Source: Bacteroides sp. CAG:1076 (GTDB lineage: Bacteria > Bacteroidota > Bacteroidia > Bacteroidales > Bacteroidaceae). From it: a stretch of 27,615 nt of DNA. The notes under the pieces were generated by a model. The model searched no databases. It had not been told where the DNA came from and saw only the letters and a list, made by a program, of their open reading frames with translations. Below, in pieces: positions 7,801 through 15,733 of the stretch (the first letter of the stretch is position 1; the number at the start of each line of letters is the position of its first letter). The stretch lies in NCBI GenBank assembly GCA_000436795.1, contig HF993163.1, forward strand, positions 1 to 27,615. Reading direction: 5' to 3'. The translations under genes were made by a program, and so were the position numbers.

Positions 7801-7899
7801 AGCAAGCAAAGAATAAACAACATTTATTAACAGTAAGAGATTGTTTAGGAATGATTTTATCCTCACAGGCAGCAAACATCCCCTATCAAGTAATTTTTC

Positions 7900-7938
7900 A
7901 ATCAAATAAATCAAATAAGTCAGTCGTTAAATCAAAAA
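7900..7938 (+). promoter_or_regulatory. Candidate RhaR operator upstream of the rhamnose operon
   Basis: AATCAAATA occurs twice in tandem (7900-7908, 7909-7917) and AATCAAAAA again at 7930-7938. The last two are exactly 21 bp apart and end just before the weak -33 region, the usual geometry for paired AraC-family half-sites that activate transcription. Confidence 0.45.
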
Positions 7939-7944
7939 CAGCAA

Positions 7945-7973
7945 TTTCGTCATTGGCTAAAGAACTACATTTG
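7945..7973 (+). promoter_or_regulatory. Promoter of the rhamnose operon
   Basis: TACATTTG (7966-7973) is a clean TAnnTTTG -7 box. The -33 position holds only TTTC (7945-7948, 17 bp away) instead of TTTG, which fits an activator-dependent promoter. The leader is about 33 nt. Control by RhaR is known for the Bacteroides thetaiotaomicron operon. Confidence 0.55.
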
Positions 7974-8013
7974 CAATATCTAAACTTGAAAAACATAAAA
8001 CCAAATTAAAGCT

Positions 8014-9474
8014 ATGACAAAATGCTTTTTTGCAGTCGACCTGGGCGCAACCAGCGGACGCACGATATTAGGATATTTCACACCACAAGGATTGGAAACA
8101 GAAGAGATCAACCGATTTCCCAATTACCTGATAGAAACAGGAGGACATTATTACTGGGATATATACGAACTCTACCGGAACATTGTAGAAGGTCTGAAGA
8201 TAGTTGGCCGAAAAAAAGATGTAGAAATAACGTCTGTCGGCATAGATACATGGGGAGTCGATTTTGTCTGCATCGGAAAAGATGGAGGATTACTGCGACA
8301 ACCATATTCATACCGCGATCCACATACAACAGGAGCACCTGAAAAATACTTTCAGCGTATATCCAGAAATAAGGTATATAAATGTACAGGCATTCAGGTT
8401 ATGAACTTCAATTCTCTGTTCCAACTTGATACATTACGTAGAAACAATGACAGTGCCTTAGAACAGGCCGACAAAATCTTGTTCATGCCAGATGCCCTCA
8501 GTTACATGCTAACAGGAGAAATGATTACAGAATACACCATCGCTTCGACCGCCCAACTGGTCAATGCACAGACACGTCGACTTGAACCTCTGTTACTTAA
8601 AAGCATCGGATTGAGTGAAAAACATTTCGGACGCTTTGTTTATCCGGGAGAAAAAATAGGGACTCTAACAGAAGAACTACAACATCAGACGGGACTGGGA
8701 GCTATCCCTGTCATAGCTGTAGCAGGACACGACACTGCTTCTGCCGTTGCAGCAGTACCTGCGACAAACAATAATTTTGCTTATTTAAGCAGCGGCACAT
8801 GGTCACTGATGGGAATTGAAACTCAGGCACCTGTCATTACAGCCGAAACAGAAGCACTAAACTTTACCAACGAAGGAGGAGTTGACGGAACCATCCGCCT
8901 GCTGAAAAATATTTGTGGCATGTGGCTGCTGGAGCGTTGCCGCATCAACTGGGGAGAAACTTCATACTCAACCCTGATAGCCGAAGCCAATGCCAGTGAA
9001 CCTTTCCGAAATTTAATTTATCCAGACGACGACACCTTTGCCAATCCGTCGAACATGGAAGAGGCTATCAAAAAATACTGTACCGATCATAACCAGCCTG
9101 CCATTGAAACACGCGGGCAGTTAATCCGTTGCATATTCGAAAGTCTGGCATTGCGTTACCGGCAAGTCCTCGAAAACCTGCAACGCCTGTCACCCTACCC
9201 GATAGAAGTACTTCATGTCATCGGAGGAGGAAGCCGCAACGACCTGCTGAACCAATGGACAGCAAATGCAATCGGCATGCCAGTCGTAGCCGGTCCTTCG
9301 GAAGCGACTGCAATAGGAAACATCATGGTTCAAGCCGTAGCAGCAGGCAAAGCCACCAACATTGCCTCCATGCGTCAGTTCTTAAGTCGCGCAACACACC
9401 TAAAGACATTCCTCCCAGAGCATAAGGATACATGGGATGTCGCTTATCTTCAGTTTAAAACAATTACTCAATAA
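8014..9474 (+). CDS. rhaB: L-rhamnulokinase
   Basis: This 486-residue FGGY-family sugar kinase phosphorylates L-rhamnulose to L-rhamnulose 1-phosphate in the cytoplasm, the second step of rhamnose use. The N-terminal ATPase loop is VDLGATSGRT (residues 8-17). Other family features are GTWSLMG near 261-267 and GGGSRNDLLNQW near 405-416. The length equals that of typical RhaB. It is the first gene of the operon and the isomerase begins 28 bp downstream. In Bacteroides literature the gene is called rhaK. The assignment is backed by the isomerase, symporter and aldolase that follow. Confidence 0.96.
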   Translation: MTKCFFAVDLGATSGRTILGYFTPQGLETEEINRFPNYLIETGGHYYWDIYELYRNIVEGLKIVGRKKDVEITSVGIDTWGVDFVCIGKDGGLLRQPYSYRDPHTTGAPEKYFQRISRNKVYKCTGIQVMNFNSLFQLDTLRRNNDSALEQADKILFMPDALSYMLTGEMITEYTIASTAQLVNAQTRRLEPLLLKSIGLSEKHFGRFVYPGEKIGTLTEELQHQTGLGAIPVIAVAGHDTASAVAAVPATNNNFAYLSSGTWSLMGIETQAPVITAETEALNFTNEGGVDGTIRLLKNICGMWLLERCRINWGETSYSTLIAEANASEPFRNLIYPDDDTFANPSNMEEAIKKYCTDHNQPAIETRGQLIRCIFESLALRYRQVLENLQRLSPYPIEVLHVIGGGSRNDLLNQWTANAIGMPVVAGPSEATAIGNIMVQAVAAGKATNIASMRQFLSRATHLKTFLPEHKDTWDVAYLQFKTITQ

Positions 9475-9502
9475 TCTATCAATTAACCTAAACACACCTA
9501 TC

Positions 9503-10756
9503 ATGAAAGAGGAATTAATTACCAAAGCGTATGAGATAGCCAAAGAACGCTACGCAGCTATAGGAGTAGATGTAAACAAAGCTCTGGATACACTACAGAA
9601 AATTTCGTTATCCTTACACTGCTGGCAGGCAGATGATGTTGCCGGATTTGAATCAAATGGCTCACTCAGTGGAGGAATTCAAGCTACGGGAAACTATCCG
9701 GGAAAAGCACGTAACATCGACGAAGTGCGCCAGGATGTACTAAAGGCGGCATCCTATCTGCCAGGCACACACCGTCTGAACCTTCACGAAATCTATGGAG
9801 ATTTTCAGGGAAAGTTCGTCGACCGTGACCAAGTGGATGCTTCATACTTTGAAAGCTGGATACAGTGGGCAGCAGAAAACAAGATGAAACTTGATTTCAA
9901 CTCAACATCTTTCTCGCATCCCAAAAGCGGAAATCTTTCTTTAGCCAATCCGGACAAGGCAATCCGCGATTTCTGGGTTGAGCATACCATCCGATGTCGT
10001 GCCATTGCCGAAGAAATGGGAAAACGCCAGAACGATCCTTGTATCATGAATGTATGGGTACACGATGGAAGTAAAGACATTACTGTCAACCGTATGCTGT
10101 ATCGTGAACTGCTGAAAGATTCGCTCGACCGCATTTTTGCCACCGAATATAAAAACATGAAAGACTGCATCGAGTCGAAAGTATTCGGCATTGGTCTGGA
10201 AAGTTATACAGTAGGTTCAAATGATTTCTACATCGGCTACGGAGTCAGCCGCCAGAAAATGATTACACTCGATATGGGACACTTCCATCCGACAGAAAGC
10301 GTTGCCGACAAATTGTCGTCACTGTTACTGTATGTTCCGGAAATCATGCTGCACGTCAGCCGTCCGGTACGCTGGGACAGCGACCACGTTACAATCATGA
10401 ACGATGAAACATTAGACTTATGTCAGGAAATTGTTCGTTGCAATGCGCTCGACCGCGTACATATCGGCTTAGACTTTTTCGATGCAAGCATCAACCGTAT
10501 CGGTGCTTACGTCATCGGAGCACGTGCCACTCAGAAGTCAATGTTACGTGCATTACTTGAGCCAACGGCAAAACTCCGTGAATACGAAGCCAACAATCAG
10601 TTGTTCGAACGCCTTGCTTTACTGGAAGAAGCCAAAGTATTGCCATGGAATGCAGTATGGGATATGTTCTGCTTGAAGAATAACGTCCCTGTAGGTGAAG
10701 AATATATTCCCGATATAGAAAAATACGAAGCAGAAGTTACATCAAAACGTTGCTAA
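9503..10756 (+). CDS. rhaA: L-rhamnose isomerase
   Basis: Converts L-rhamnose to L-rhamnulose in the cytoplasm. The start is the ATG at 9503 (MKEELITKAYEIAKER, 417 residues, as in E. coli RhaA); the longer reading from 9437 overlaps rhaB and is rejected. Metal ligands are all present: Glu224, Asp257, His260 (DMGH), His284, Asp292, Asp294 (WDSDH) and Asp324. Every one is offset by ten from the E. coli ligands 234, 267, 270, 294, 302, 304 and 334 as I recall them. The protein is therefore complete and should be active. Second gene of the operon; called rhaI in Bacteroides literature. Confidence 0.97.
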   Translation: MKEELITKAYEIAKERYAAIGVDVNKALDTLQKISLSLHCWQADDVAGFESNGSLSGGIQATGNYPGKARNIDEVRQDVLKAASYLPGTHRLNLHEIYGDFQGKFVDRDQVDASYFESWIQWAAENKMKLDFNSTSFSHPKSGNLSLANPDKAIRDFWVEHTIRCRAIAEEMGKRQNDPCIMNVWVHDGSKDITVNRMLYRELLKDSLDRIFATEYKNMKDCIESKVFGIGLESYTVGSNDFYIGYGVSRQKMITLDMGHFHPTESVADKLSSLLLYVPEIMLHVSRPVRWDSDHVTIMNDETLDLCQEIVRCNALDRVHIGLDFFDASINRIGAYVIGARATQKSMLRALLEPTAKLREYEANNQLFERLALLEEAKVLPWNAVWDMFCLKNNVPVGEEYIPDIEKYEAEVTSKRC

Positions 10757-10853
10757 ATCTTGATACAGATATTGTCCAAAGGTCCTGTACCTGCGGATGA
10801 TATCTGGTTTATACAAATAAAGTAAAATCGGATAAAAAACAATCATACTCTTT

Positions 10854-11885
10854 ATGAATACGCTGATAGGTTTGCTAATTATTGCCATAGGCAGTTTCGG
10901 ACAAAGCAGTTCGTATGTACCAATCAACAAAGTAAAGAACTGGTCATGGGAAAGTTTCTGGCTGATACAAGGAGTTTTCGCATGGCTTGTATTTCCTTTG
11001 CTGGGAGCATTGCTGGCGGTTCCTTCCGGAAGTACGCTTCCGGAACTATGGAACAGCGGAGGAGCTTTGTCTGCCATTATATATGGAATATTATGGGGGG
11101 TAGGAGGTTTAACATTCGGCCTGAGCATGCGCTACCTGGGAGTTGCCTTGGGACAAAGCATTTCATTAGGCACATGTGCCGCCTTCGGAACGTTGTTTCC
11201 TGCCTTGTTCGGCGGAACAGACTTATTCCATGGAGAAGGTCTTATGCTGCTCATCGGGGTCTGTATCACTCTGGCCGGCATTGCCGTCATCGGATATGCA
11301 GGCAGTCTGCGTTCCAAAAACATGAGTGAAGAAGAAAAGAAAGCAGCGGTAAAAGATTTCGCCCTGACAAAAGGCTTGCTGGTTGCTCTGCTTGCCGGAA
11401 TCATGAGTGCCTGCTTCGCCTTAGGACTAGATGCAGGAACCCCTATAAAGGAAGCAGCTCTTGCAAAAGGGACAGACGCTTTGTATGCCGGCCTGCCGGT
11501 CATCTTTCTGGTTACTTTAGGCGGATTCTGTACCAATGCAGCATACTGCATACAGCAGAACCTGAAAAACAAGACCGGAAAAGAATATTTATCAGTAAGC
11601 ACAAGTACCTTTACCAATAATATACTATATTGTGCACTGGCAGGAGTCTTATGGTATTCACAATTCTTCGGCTTGGAAATGGGTAAAAGCTTCCTCACAG
11701 AAAGTCCGGTATTACTTGCTTTTTCATGGAGCATACTCATGTCGCTGAATGTTACTTTCAGCAATGTATGGGGAATCCTGCTGAAAGAATGGAAAGGATG
11801 CAGTGCCAGTACCATAGGAATACTTATACTCGGTCTTGCCGTACTGATTGCTTCCATCATCGTAGTGGCAATGGCACAAGCCTGA
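10854..11885 (+). CDS. rhaT: L-rhamnose/H+ symporter
   Basis: This 343-residue, ten-helix membrane protein is of the RhaT family (E. coli RhaT has 344) and imports rhamnose across the inner membrane. Typical features are the N-terminal LIIAIGSFGQSSSYVPINKVK followed by WSWESFW, the GVGGLTFGLSMRYLGVALG segment, and the SNVWGILLKEWKG loop before the last helix. It lies 97 bp after rhaA with no clear separate promoter, and 38 bp before the aldolase gene. Bacteroides literature calls the permease rhaP. The family match is strong over the whole length. Confidence 0.95.
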   Translation: MNTLIGLLIIAIGSFGQSSSYVPINKVKNWSWESFWLIQGVFAWLVFPLLGALLAVPSGSTLPELWNSGGALSAIIYGILWGVGGLTFGLSMRYLGVALGQSISLGTCAAFGTLFPALFGGTDLFHGEGLMLLIGVCITLAGIAVIGYAGSLRSKNMSEEEKKAAVKDFALTKGLLVALLAGIMSACFALGLDAGTPIKEAALAKGTDALYAGLPVIFLVTLGGFCTNAAYCIQQNLKNKTGKEYLSVSTSTFTNNILYCALAGVLWYSQFFGLEMGKSFLTESPVLLAFSWSILMSLNVTFSNVWGILLKEWKGCSASTIGILILGLAVLIASIIVVAMAQA

Positions 11886-11923
11886 GATATAAACTTTATC
11901 ATCAATTTTAACGATATATAAAC

Positions 11924-12733
11924 ATGGAATCTATTTTGAATAACCGTCCGGCGCTGGCAGCCGAAATTAACAAAGTAGCCGAAGTTGCCGGTTATTTATG
12001 GCAAAAAGGATGGGCTGAGCGCAACGGAGGAAATATTACCATCAACGTTACAGAATATGTTGACGATGCAATAAAGGCAATGCCCGCCATCAGCGCAGCA
12101 ACTCCCATCGGAGCTACCCTGCCTTACCTGAAGGGTTGTTACTTTTACTGTAAAGGGACCAACAAGCGCATGCGCGACCTTGCACGCGATCCGATGGCAA
12201 ACGGCTCGGTCATCCGCATTTTGGACGACTGTGCAAGCTATGTCATCATTGCCGACCAGCCGGTAAATCCGACCTCAGAATTGCCTTCTCACTTGAGTGT
12301 ACACAATTATCTCATCTCAAAAGGTTCGAATTATAAAGCTTCTCTGCATACTCATCCCATCGAACTGGTAGCTATGACACACAACAAGAAGTTCATGGAA
12401 AAAGATTATGCTTCCAATTTATTATGGAGCATGATACCAGAAACAAAGGCATTCTGCCCGAGAGGCTTAGGAATGGTGCCTTATAAATTACCAAGTTCCG
12501 TAGAGCTTGCCACAGCTACCATTGACGAACTGAGCGATTACGATGTAGTAATGTGGGAAAAACATGGAGTCTTTGCTGTGGATACTGATATCATGGCAGC
12601 GTTCGATCAGGTAGATGTACTGAATAAATCAGCCTTAATCTACATTGCAGCCAAGAATATGGGATTTGAACCCGACGGCATGAGTCAGGAACAAATGAAA
12701 GAAATATCTGTTGCGTTCCATTTACCGAAATGA
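11924..12733 (+). CDS. rhaD: L-rhamnulose-1-phosphate aldolase (class II)
   Basis: A zinc-dependent aldolase that splits L-rhamnulose 1-phosphate into dihydroxyacetone phosphate and L-lactaldehyde, 269 residues against 274 in E. coli. The motif LHTHPIE gives zinc ligands His142 and His144, WEKHGVF gives His214, and Glu119 is the likely catalytic acid/base, matching E. coli Glu117, His141, His143 and His212 in order and spacing. The phosphate-binding side includes NGGN at 34-37. Last gene of the operon; a strong terminator follows at 12830-12876. No lactaldehyde reductase or rhamnose mutarotase gene is seen in the window. Confidence 0.96.
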   Translation: MESILNNRPALAAEINKVAEVAGYLWQKGWAERNGGNITINVTEYVDDAIKAMPAISAATPIGATLPYLKGCYFYCKGTNKRMRDLARDPMANGSVIRILDDCASYVIIADQPVNPTSELPSHLSVHNYLISKGSNYKASLHTHPIELVAMTHNKKFMEKDYASNLLWSMIPETKAFCPRGLGMVPYKLPSSVELATATIDELSDYDVVMWEKHGVFAVDTDIMAAFDQVDVLNKSALIYIAAKNMGFEPDGMSQEQMKEISVAFHLPK

Positions 12734-12829
12734 AAAGGAAACGATGATACATGCAAATGCCGGAGCAATGACAGGCAGAAGATATTGAGGAATTGTATCA
12801 CAAGCCTACTAATATCACATAATCAGTTT

Positions 12830-12876
12830 AAAGACCAGAAGGAGAGTCTGCCCAGACTCACCCTCTGGTCTTTTTT
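12830..12876 (+). terminator. Terminator of the rhamnose operon
   Basis: AAAGACCAGA (12830-12839) pairs with TCTGGTCTTT (12864-12873), and an inner GAGTCTG/CAGACTC stem nests inside. Six T follow the outer stem. It separates rhaD from rhaR. Confidence 0.9.
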
Positions 12877-12950
12877 GATAACTGACCAAACATGTTTCAT
12901 AAATAATTCTAACAGACCTACGACAACCAGTTACATTTAAATCAAAATTT

Positions 12951-12958
12951 GTATTTTT
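12951..12958 (+). promoter_or_regulatory. Candidate -7 box of rhaR
   Basis: TATTTTTG fits TAnnTTTG; no good -33 TTTG lies 18-20 bp upstream. AATCAAAA at 12939-12946 resembles the repeats before the rhamnose operon and could allow autoregulation. Confidence 0.45.
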
Positions 12959-12991
12959 GTTAACAGATAATACTCTTATGAAAAACAGAAA

Positions 12992-13897
12992 ATGACACGA
13001 TCATACAACGATTTAGAGTCAGAATTCAAATATCTGATAGTAAACGAAAAAGACAGAAAATTCGGATTGTGGGTCAATACCGTAGGATTTCAGTCCATCC
13101 TTCCCCACTCCCCCTACCCCATAAAGGAACATCCTTCAGGATATATGTTCAACGTTCAGAAGGGACGCACCCTGCACGAATACCAATTACTTTACATCAC
13201 TAAGGGAAAAGGCACCTTTGCTTCGGACGATACGCCGGAACGGAATATCGGGAAAGGGAATCTTATAGTCTTGTTTCCCGGCCAGTGGCATACTTACAGT
13301 CCGGATACAGCTACCGGATGGAATGAATATTACATAGGCTTTGAAGGAAACTTCATCGATCAGCTGATAAAAAATGGTTTTCTTTCAAAAGAAGAACAAG
13401 TTCTGGAAATAGGGCTCAACGAAGGTCTTGCCGCACTTTTCTCACAGGCACTGGAAGTATCGGAAGCAGACAAGACCGCATCCCAGCAATACCTCTCGGG
13501 CATCCTGCTGCACATTATCGGAATGATACTGTCTATTTCGAAGAACAAAGAGTTCGAAAAAGACAATGTTGCCGAGAGAATGGAACAGGCAAAAATAATC
13601 ATGAACGAAAATGTATGCAAGGAAATAGATCCGGAAGAACTGGCAGAAAAGTTGAATATAAGTTATTCGTGGTTTAGAAAAATGTTTAAGGAATACACAG
13701 GATATTCACCTGCCAAATATTTTCAAGAATTAAAGTTGCGTAAAGCCAAACAAATGCTGATCAATACCACTTCGCCGGTAAAGGAAATCTGCTTCATGTT
13801 AGGTTACACATCTACCGAGCACTTTTCTAACCTGTTCAAAAAAAACACCGGATTTACCCCGCTCGAATACCGGTCATTCGGCAAAGGCAAGCAATAA
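12992..13897 (+). CDS. rhaR: AraC-family transcriptional activator of rhamnose use
   Basis: A 301-residue regulator with an N-terminal cupin-like sugar-binding domain (about residues 20-160; YITKGKGTF and FPGQWHTYSP are the typical strands) and a C-terminal AraC double helix-turn-helix (about 195-298; LAEKLNISYSWFRKMFKEYTG and CFMLGYTSTEHFSNLFKK). It follows the rhamnose operon behind a terminator, with its own promoter, the same place as the known positive regulator RhaR of Bacteroides thetaiotaomicron. Likely targets are the rhaB promoter and perhaps the divergent glycosidase cluster. The start at 12992 is the only good one; an ATG at 12979 is out of frame and stops at once. Confidence 0.9.
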   Translation: MTRSYNDLESEFKYLIVNEKDRKFGLWVNTVGFQSILPHSPYPIKEHPSGYMFNVQKGRTLHEYQLLYITKGKGTFASDDTPERNIGKGNLIVLFPGQWHTYSPDTATGWNEYYIGFEGNFIDQLIKNGFLSKEEQVLEIGLNEGLAALFSQALEVSEADKTASQQYLSGILLHIIGMILSISKNKEFEKDNVAERMEQAKIIMNENVCKEIDPEELAEKLNISYSWFRKMFKEYTGYSPAKYFQELKLRKAKQMLINTTSPVKEICFMLGYTSTEHFSNLFKKNTGFTPLEYRSFGKGKQ

Positions 13898-13901
13898 CAA
13901 A

Positions 13902-13957
13902 CAGACAGCCGCAGAGAGAAGCCGGAAATACCATCTGCTTCTTTCTACGGCTGTCTG
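13902..13957. terminator. Nested hairpin between convergent rhaR and transporter genes
   Basis: CAGACAGCCG (13902-13911) pairs with CGGCTGTCTG (13948-13957), and AGAGAAGC (13915-13922) with GCTTCTTT (13937-13944). No T-run follows on either strand, so it is a weak or factor-assisted bidirectional terminator. Confidence 0.55.
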
Positions 13958-13962
13958 CAGCT

Positions 13963-15561
13963 TTAAAGTACAGTCAGGGCAATGACCTGTATAAACAAGA
14001 TGAGGAATACCATTGCAATCGGGTACACAGTAGCATAAGCTACTCCCGGAATATTACTGTCTGTCATCGAGTCGGCAGCAGCCAGACCAGGAGTACTGGT
14101 CATACCTCCGGTAATTGTTCCCAGCAAATCGAGCATACTTATCTTAAATACCAGCCTTCCAACGAGAGCCGCCAGCAACATAGGAACTAATGTTATGGCT
14201 GCGCCTACGCCAAACAACAAAAATCCGCTCTCCTGAAAAGTGGAAACCAGCGTTTTTCCAGCAGAAGTTCCTACTTCGGCAAGAAACAGCAGCAAGCCCA
14301 ACTGGCGAAGCAACTGATTGGCCGGTCCGGACATCGACCAGATAATAGGTCCCGTTTTGCCTACAGCACTCAGGAAAAGTGCCATCATCAAGATACCCCC
14401 CGTCAGTCCCGGAGAGAAAGACATGCCTCCCCCAAACGAGATATTCAGTTTACCGAACAAAACACCCAGCACAATACCCATCGCTATCGGGAAGAAATCC
14501 GTATCCGAAAGTTTTTTTGCATCGTTTCCTATCAGACGTGCTACAGCCTGAATACCTTCCTTTTCGCCCACTATCATCAGCTTGTCGCCAAAACGCAGTT
14601 CCAAGTCCGGAGAAGGCGAGAGGTCAATTCCGCTTCGACGTACGCGAGTAACCGTACACCCGAAGTTACGCTGCAAGTTCAAGTCGCACAACTGCTTGCC
14701 TATCATATCCTTTTTGGTCAGCAGCAACGATTCAATACTCTGCGTATGACTTAGCGGCAATTCTCCTTCCTCGCGGATTCCCAGCATCAACGCCAGATTA
14801 TTCAGCGAATCTTCACTTCCCACTGCCTGCACATAATCTCCTTCTTCCAGAATCGTATGCGCTTTGGGAATAATAATCTCCTCGCCACGTTTCAAACGAG
14901 AAATGACTGCTCCCGTCATCACACGGATATTGAGTTGCATCAGTGTACGGCCTATGACCGTAGGATTGGTAACCCGAAACAAACAAGTTCCCAACTCCGG
15001 GAACTGGCTGCGCCGTTCTTTCTCCAGACGCCGCGCCTCCTGCTCCAAATCGACATGCAGTATTTTAGGCAAAAGCTTGACAAATAAAATAACGCCAATC
15101 ACGCCAAACGGATAAGCAATACCATAAGCGATGGATGCCAGTGGCGATTGAGTGCTGTCGATGGCTACGGCAAGTCCCGGTGTACTGGTCAACGCTCCGG
15201 CTATCAGTCCTACCAGACTCGGCGTATCAATATCGAATAAATATTTCAGACCTACGCCTGTCAGACAGGCAGAGGCAACAATCAGCAACGTAATCAGTAT
15301 CAATGTTTTTCCCTTGCTACGGAAAGAGTGAAAAAAACCAGGTCCCGCCTGAATACCAATAGTAAAGATAAACAACACCAAACCAAAGTTGCCCAGCTCC
15401 TTCGGTATGGAAACGCCCCAATGTCCGAACGCCAAAGCGATAAAAATCACGGCAGATACGTCGAGTGACAGCCCTGCCACCTTAATGCGTCCCAACATAA
15501 ACCCCAAAGCTACAATCAAGAAAACAGAAAAGTAAGATGATTGAAGTAAATCGATTAACAT
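13963..15561 (-). CDS. AspT/YidE/YbjL-type putative transporter with two RCK-C domains
   Basis: A 532-residue inner-membrane protein with two homologous membrane halves (about 1-170 and 370-532), each carrying the motif TSTPGLA (residues 125-131 and 488-494). Two TrkA-C/RCK-C regulatory domains lie between them (about 195-365), seen in patterns such as LEEGDYVQAVG and LRFGDKLMIVGE. This is the aspartate-alanine exchanger family, with YidE and YbjL in E. coli. The substrate cannot be deduced; members exchange dicarboxylates or amino acids. It has its own well-formed promoter and is not co-transcribed with the rhamnose or pectin genes, so a role in either pathway is unproven. Confidence 0.88.
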   Translation of the reverse strand: MLIDLLQSSYFSVFLIVALGFMLGRIKVAGLSLDVSAVIFIALAFGHWGVSIPKELGNFGLVLFIFTIGIQAGPGFFHSFRSKGKTLILITLLIVASACLTGVGLKYLFDIDTPSLVGLIAGALTSTPGLAVAIDSTQSPLASIAYGIAYPFGVIGVILFVKLLPKILHVDLEQEARRLEKERRSQFPELGTCLFRVTNPTVIGRTLMQLNIRVMTGAVISRLKRGEEIIIPKAHTILEEGDYVQAVGSEDSLNNLALMLGIREEGELPLSHTQSIESLLLTKKDMIGKQLCDLNLQRNFGCTVTRVRRSGIDLSPSPDLELRFGDKLMIVGEKEGIQAVARLIGNDAKKLSDTDFFPIAMGIVLGVLFGKLNISFGGGMSFSPGLTGGILMMALFLSAVGKTGPIIWSMSGPANQLLRQLGLLLFLAEVGTSAGKTLVSTFQESGFLLFGVGAAITLVPMLLAALVGRLVFKISMLDLLGTITGGMTSTPGLAAADSMTDSNIPGVAYATVYPIAMVFLILFIQVIALTVL

Positions 15562-15593
15562 AAATTATTAAGTATAAAGGTGTGATTAAAGTA

Positions 15594-15624
15594 CAAATAT
15601 ACGACATTTCGGTATATTTACAAA
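15594..15624 (-). promoter_or_regulatory. Promoter of the AspT-type transporter gene
   Basis: The minus strand has TATATTTG (plus 15594-15601) and TTTG (plus CAAA 15621-15624), 19 bp apart, the ideal Bacteroidota spacing. Leader about 26 nt. Confidence 0.7.
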
Positions 15625-15674
15625 TAAAACAGCAAGTTAGCCATCCGTCTCCTCCATTTATTTACTTTAGAAAC

Positions 15675-15705
15675 TTTGAAATGCAGCAGAATACTTGTAG
15701 CTTTG
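15675..15705 (+). promoter_or_regulatory. Promoter of the TonB-C protein gene
   Basis: TTTG (15675-15678) and TAGCTTTG (15698-15705) are 19 bp apart. Leader about 22 nt. Confidence 0.7.
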
Positions 15706-15733
15706 CAACCGTTTTATTTAGATATACTGAATT

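Noticed and set aside
9437..9502. N-terminal extension of rhamnose isomerase from the ATG at 9437
   Set aside because: It would overlap rhaB, and the ATG at 9503 gives the family length and start MKEELITKAYE.
11132..11905. Minus-strand frame of about 257 codons over rhaT
   Set aside because: Antisense to an intact ten-helix RhaT; its Pro/Ser/Ala-rich product is what mirrored membrane-protein codons give.
12745..12789. Tiny plus-strand frame after rhaD preceded by AAAGGAA
   Set aside because: Only 14 codons, no similarity and no sign of selection; likely chance inside the operon trailer.
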